Positions 60,606 to 62,098 of a DNA stretch of 62,098 bases are shown one piece after another. The notes beneath the pieces were generated by a model. The model did not search any database, had not been told where the DNA came from, and worked only from the letters and a program-made list of their open reading frames with translations. This DNA is from a virus. Location: positions 1 to 62,098 of IMG/VR virus record IMGVR_UViG_3300046777_000588; one strand, written 5' to 3'. Made by a program: the position numbers and the translations under genes. Within the stretch, counting starts at the first letter, position 1. Each line of letters starts with the position of its first letter.

Positions 60606-61252
60606 TATTTACCTTTCTCTACGGCTGCGACAAAGCGAGCCAATCCAGTGTTAATATTCTTTCGGTAGGTTTCATCGTTAACATCGCGCCATGTTTGTCC
60701 TTCCTTAATCTTTCCACGGCCAACAAGGAATGCGTTTACTTGTGGCAACTCAGAGAGGGTTGCTGCAACTTCTGAAGTCCACCAGTTAGATTCCTTCTCG
60801 ATTTCTGGAGCATCTACCTTGACTTCTACAGGCGCAGGTTTGACTACTGGAGTCTCAACCTTTGGCTTGGGACGGCTAGCGGCATTGCCATCGTCATCTT
60901 CAGGGGCGATGCCACAAGCGGCCATGAGGCTATATCGGCGAGCATAGGTTAAAGCTGATCCATAGCCTTGCGCGTCTTGCTTGGTAGCAGGAACGGAAAA
61001 CTTGCCAGCGGAGAGCATTTCACCAGACTCGTGCAGAAAGATCGTTTCTACAGACACTCCATGCTCGCAATCATGTGTCTGTTGGATCAATGCAATGCCA
61101 TGTTCGTTAAGGCCACCAATGACTGCTTCAACGCAAGCCGCTAGGTCTGCGTAGCGAGAACGGAAATGAGGGTTGGTGGATGATTTGAGCGCAGGGCCGA
61201 ATGCTCGTTGAGCGCGGACTAATGCTGATGCGATGTTCTTTTGGTTTTCCAT
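60605..61252 (-). CDS. erf: ERF-family single-strand annealing protein
   Basis: A 215-aa recombinase that anneals complementary ssDNA. The ERF signature is clear: KQDAQGYGSALTYARRYSL and MAACGIAPEDDDGN (92-123). The Pro/Val-rich middle is a linker to a C-terminal helical region. Together with the Cas4-like nuclease, SSB-like protein and RusA it makes a complete resection-annealing-resolution set. Confidence 0.9.
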   Translation of the reverse strand: MENQKNIASALVRAQRAFGPALKSSTNPHFRSRYADLAACVEAVIGGLNEHGIALIQQTHDCEHGVSVETIFLHESGEMLSAGKFSVPATKQDAQGYGSALTYARRYSLMAACGIAPEDDDGNAASRPKPKVETPVVKPAPVEVKVDAPEIEKESNWWTSEVAATLSELPQVNAFLVGRGKIKEGQTWRDVNDETYRKNINTGLARFVAAVEKGK

Positions 61253-61254
61253 AT

Positions 61255-61404
61255 TTATTTATTTTTGGTTTTTTTGGTTTGTTGCTTCTGGGGATAGACT
61301 GATGATTTGAACTTGGGCAGAGCATCGGATTGTGCGCTGCGGATGATTCGGATGTATGCTTCTGGAGGAAGGCAGGTCTGGTATTGTTTTTCGATGGCAC
61401 TCAT
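61255..61404 (-). CDS. Small basic protein upstream of erf
   Basis: A 49-aa frame (MSAIEKQYQTCLPPEAYIRI, basic Gln/Lys-rich end) that stops two bases before the ERF ATG. Two other frames cross the same DNA but start inside ERF or lack an upstream signal; this one fits the operon spacing best. Unrecognised. Confidence 0.5.
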   Translation of the reverse strand: MSAIEKQYQTCLPPEAYIRIIRSAQSDALPKFKSSVYPQKQQTKKTKNK

Positions 61405-61442
61405 TTTTCTTTTGGGTTTGTTCTGAGGGGAACAGGGAATGG

Positions 61443-61652
61443 TTAGGCTAGGCAGATTTGAGATTGTTTGACTTCAAACAAATCCTCGGATGGAATCCGA
61501 TGCGCGGGATTTTCAATTGTGGAAACAATAACCGAACCGCTTTCGCATTCTTTCACATAGTAAACCAGCGTTCCGGGTTCAAGCTGGTAAAAGTAACCAG
61601 CAAGTGAGCGAGGGGAGCGAGTGACTTTTGAGGTTAGTTGGTAGGTTATCAT
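61443..61652 (-). CDS. Small early protein
   Basis: A 69-aa beta-rich protein (MITYQLTSKVTRSPRSLA, VYYVKECESGSVIVST). Its upstream leader contains the T-arm-like hairpin at 61676-61698. No family recognised. Confidence 0.6.
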   Translation of the reverse strand: MITYQLTSKVTRSPRSLAGYFYQLEPGTLVYYVKECESGSVIVSTIENPAHRIPSEDLFEVKQSQICLA

Positions 61653-61675
61653 TTTGGTTTTTCTATTTGAGTTGT

Positions 61676-61698
61676 GGCGCGGGGATTGAACCCGCGCC
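61676..61698. promoter_or_regulatory. GC-rich hairpin with tRNA T-loop sequence
   Basis: GGCGCGGG (61676-61683) pairs perfectly with CCCGCGCC (61691-61698) around a 7-base loop; on the minus strand the loop reads TTCAATC and its closing bases GGGTTCAATCCC are the textbook T-arm of a tRNA. No full tRNA surrounds it. It may be a processing or attenuation hairpin, or a remnant of an attachment site. Confidence 0.5.
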
Positions 61699-61707
61699 GA
61701 TGAGTGG

Positions 61708-61920
61708 TTAGGAAAGGTTAGCTTCTATGGTGTTCTCGCCGCCGGTTGTTAGAACGATTCCGTCACGCTCTGCGCCGAAAACGGTGATCGGTGTATCCAA
61801 GTCAATAAAGTGAAGGTAAGAATCGTTCATGGTATGAGGGCGTCCATAATTAACAACGCCGGTAAATTTCACTCCGTAGTATTGTCCTTTCACTTTTGCG
61901 CCGTCTTTGTAGATATTCAT
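61708..61920 (-). CDS. First gene of the early unit
   Basis: A 70-aa protein starting at 61920 (MNIYKDGAKVKGQYYGVKF), beta-rich, with FTGVVNYGRPHTMNDSYLHF and IDLDTPITVFGAERDG. A longer upstream frame would run through the promoter region and is rejected. No family recognised; position suggests immediate-early expression. Confidence 0.62.
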   Translation of the reverse strand: MNIYKDGAKVKGQYYGVKFTGVVNYGRPHTMNDSYLHFIDLDTPITVFGAERDGIVLTTGGENTIEANLS

Positions 61921-61971
61921 TTTTGGTTTTTCTATTTGGTTTTTTGCTCTCAGCGGTTGTCGCTGATCACG
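61921..61971. other. Divergent control region, right part
   Basis: Short leader of the early unit; CGCTGATCACGAG-like sequence precedes the terminal repeat. No -10/-35 pair can be named. With 1-428 it forms the whole divergent spacer of about 480 bp. Confidence 0.45.
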
Positions 61972-62098
61972 AGAAAGAGACTCTCGCGAAACTCTCAAAA
62001 CACCAAGAAAAATAATTTCTCGCGCACGCATTTATTTTATTGACTAGCCCACGGAACCGCACTGGATGCGGGTTTGCGGGCGTTTCAATTTCCAAAAA
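61972..62098. repeat. Direct terminal repeat, right copy
   Basis: Identical to bases 1-127; see the left copy. Confidence 0.97.

Noticed and set aside
61128-61400. 90-codon minus-strand frame overlapping the ERF gene
   Set aside because: More than half of it lies inside erf in another frame; the 49-aa frame ending just before erf is the better gene.

Overview
The window is a complete or near-complete genome of a tailed, short-tailed (podovirus-like) bacteriophage, probably assembled from a metagenome. The first 127 bases are repeated exactly at the end (1-127 = 61972-62098), so the molecule closes to a 61,971-bp circle. The morphology call rests on a T7-type portal protein, a tail-tube plus nozzle pair (32833-38665), a set of internal/ejection proteins, and the absence of a tape-measure gene. 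No integrase, repressor, DNA polymerase, RNA polymerase or tRNA gene was recognised, so replication and transcription appear to lean on host enzymes and lifestyle is undecided. The host is unknown. Autotransporter-type beta-strand repeats, AT-rich start contexts and rarely visible Shine-Dalgarno sequences hint at Verrucomicrobiota, Planctomycetota or a similar non-SD lineage, but this is inference only.

Layout. A divergent control region (61921-62098 joined to 1-428) separates two transcription units. Rightward from 429: small terminase; a metabolic block (MazG-like hydrolase, dCMP deaminase, GT4 glycosyltransferase); large terminase; portal; small basic proteins; scaffold-like protein; a four-gene glycan block (GT-A, GT32-like, GT-B, methyltransferase); an antisense HNH endonuclease; a roughly 480-bp noncoding stretch with a structured-RNA candidate; and the major capsid protein (16038-17270). 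Next comes a very diverse fibre region (17.4-32.1 kb) with Mtd-like adaptors, a 986-aa PATR-repeat protein, a collagen-like fibre and two pectate-lyase-fold tailspikes in a duplicated cassette. A lysis cassette (holins, lipoprotein, endolysin) sits inside this fibre region. Tail tube and nozzle follow, then internal proteins, a PP-loop ATPase/YkgJ pair, and a 2131-aa polyvalent-type protein (44424-50819), ending in small genes up to 52895.

Leftward from 61920 to 53034 lies the early/replication unit: ERF annealing protein, Cas4/RecB-like Fe-S nuclease, winged-helix proteins, replisome-organiser-like protein, adenine methyltransferase, DnaB-type helicase, SSB-like protein, a PD-(D/E)XK protein, RusA-type resolvase and a terminal lipoprotein. 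The two units converge on a 101-nt sequence (52908-53008) that folds on paper into a three-way junction.

Genes are packed tightly, many through ATGA, GTGA or TAATG overlaps, so translational coupling is probably widespread. The breaks in packing are where regulation can be seen: three TTTGAC-type promoter candidates ahead of the capsid, collagen-fibre and another fibre gene, A/C-rich leaders in place of Shine-Dalgarno sites, a strong hairpin after the capsid gene, and several perfect dyads in the divergent region. The features most worth follow-up are the two structured-RNA candidates, the PATR fibre, the giant polyvalent protein, and the glycan block next to the capsid gene.
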